6,241 nucleotides of DNA, taken from Lachnospiraceae bacterium UBA1755. Lineage in GTDB: Bacteria > Bacillota > Clostridia > Lachnospirales > Lachnospiraceae. Numbering within the stretch: the stretch's first letter is position 1; the number at the start of each line of letters is the position of its first letter. The translations under genes were made by a program, and so were the position numbers. Location: the NCBI GenBank assembly GCA_002314805.1, contig DCHJ01000096.1, forward strand, positions 5,010 through 11,250, given 5' to 3'. The notes beneath the pieces were generated by a model that ran no database searches, was not told the origin of the DNA, and saw only the letters and a program-made list of their open reading frames with translations. Below are positions 5,774 through 6,241 of the stretch, one piece after another.

Positions 5774-6241
5774 TCACTCTTCTACAGTAATCTTCTCAAG
5801 ATGCCAGATATCCCTTACGTATTCCTCGATCGTACGGTCACTGCTGAACTTGCCTGCGCACGCCGTCTGGCGCATTGCCAGTCTTGCCCACTCGCGCCTG
5901 TTCCTGTACACCTCTGTGACCCTTGCATGTGCATCGAGATAGCTGCGGAAATCCTTGATGATGAAGTACCTGTCCGCAACACCGGTCGCTTCCTTATTGG
6001 TCAGTGAGTTGTAGATATCACGGAACATATTTGGGTCTCCGCCGGAGAATGATCCGTCGATCAGATGCGTGAGTACCTTGTGAAGCTCCCAGTCCTGATT
6101 GATGATACTCATCGGATCGTACTGTCCGTTGTGCTCATAGGCGATGATCTCGTCAGATGAACAGCCGAAGATGAACATATCCCTGCTGCCCAGCTCCTCG
6201 TACATCTCCACATTGGCTCCGTCCATGGTACCGATAGTGGG
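5774..6241 (-). CDS. Glycogen/alpha-glucan phosphorylase, C-terminal part (5' end off the window)
   Basis: This enzyme releases glucose-1-phosphate from glycogen or other alpha-1,4-glucans by phosphorolysis in the cytoplasm. The frame stays open to the window edge, giving 155 codons plus a TGA; the full protein is normally about 750-850 residues. The first residues, PTIGTMDGANVEM, are the hallmark that follows the catalytic PLP-lysine segment, so that lysine lies just outside the window. The family C-terminus is complete: MFIFG, SFSGGDPNMFRDIYNSL, DRYFIIKDFRSYLDAHARV and, near the end, GKFSSDRTIEEYVRDIW. The ATG at 6224-6226 is an internal methionine, not the start. The symbol would be glgP, but with only the C-terminus visible it cannot be separated from malP-type maltodextrin phosphorylases, so none is given. 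Confidence 0.95.
   Translation of the reverse strand, partial: PTIGTMDGANVEMYEELGSRDMFIFGCSSDEIIAYEHNGQYDPMSIINQDWELHKVLTHLIDGSFSGGDPNMFRDIYNSLTNKEATGVADRYFIIKDFRSYLDAHARVTEVYRNRREWARLAMRQTACAGKFSSDRTIEEYVRDIWHLEKITVEE

Noticed and set aside
6224..6226. Start codon of a separate 150-residue gene
   Set aside because: The frame stays open to the window edge, and the residues before this Met (PTIGT) complete a glycogen phosphorylase motif, so it is an internal methionine.

Overview
The window reads as one stretch of a low-to-mid G+C Gram-positive (Bacillota) chromosome. It most resembles Clostridia, and Lachnospiraceae is my best guess. This rests on the protein sequences: a lipoprotein-type PotD, Clostridia-like PotB and PotC, a stand-alone LUD-domain protein with a C-terminal cysteine cluster, and a glycogen phosphorylase. 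The family assignment is inference and no genus can be named. Every supported gene lies on the minus strand, so transcription runs from the right edge to the left edge.

Layout in transcription order: (1) 6241-5774, the last 155 codons of a glycogen/alpha-glucan phosphorylase whose start is off the window; (2) 5773-5533, a 241-base gap with inverted repeats; (3) 5532-4927, a LUD-domain (DUF162, LutC/YkgG-like) protein; (4) 4926-4702, a gap carrying three diverged 31-bp direct repeats at an exact 61-bp period; (5) 4701-3127, potA, the ATPase of a spermidine/putrescine importer, enlarged by about 175 residues inside its C-terminal TOBE region; (6) 3126-2821, a 306-base gap inside the pot cluster with weak stem-loops; (7) 2820-1957 potB, 1960-1124 potC and 1140-46 potD, a tightly overlapping trio; (8) 45-1, downstream sequence without a recognisable feature.

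The four pot genes together encode a complete polyamine ABC importer. PotD is the membrane-anchored binding lipoprotein, PotB and PotC form the permease, and PotA hydrolyses ATP on the inside. The phosphorylase and the LUD protein look metabolically unrelated to it and are probably only neighbours. I see no convincing intrinsic terminator (GC stem followed by a U-run) or strong sigma-A promoter in the gaps, so the transcription units cannot be settled from sequence alone.

Most of the window is ordinary. Two things deserve a second look. One is the tandemly duplicated, beta-rich insert in PotA, which resembles modules I associate with cell-surface proteins yet sits in a cytoplasmic ATPase. The other is the regularly spaced non-coding repeat array directly upstream of potA. 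I found no evidence for a novel defence or mobile system.
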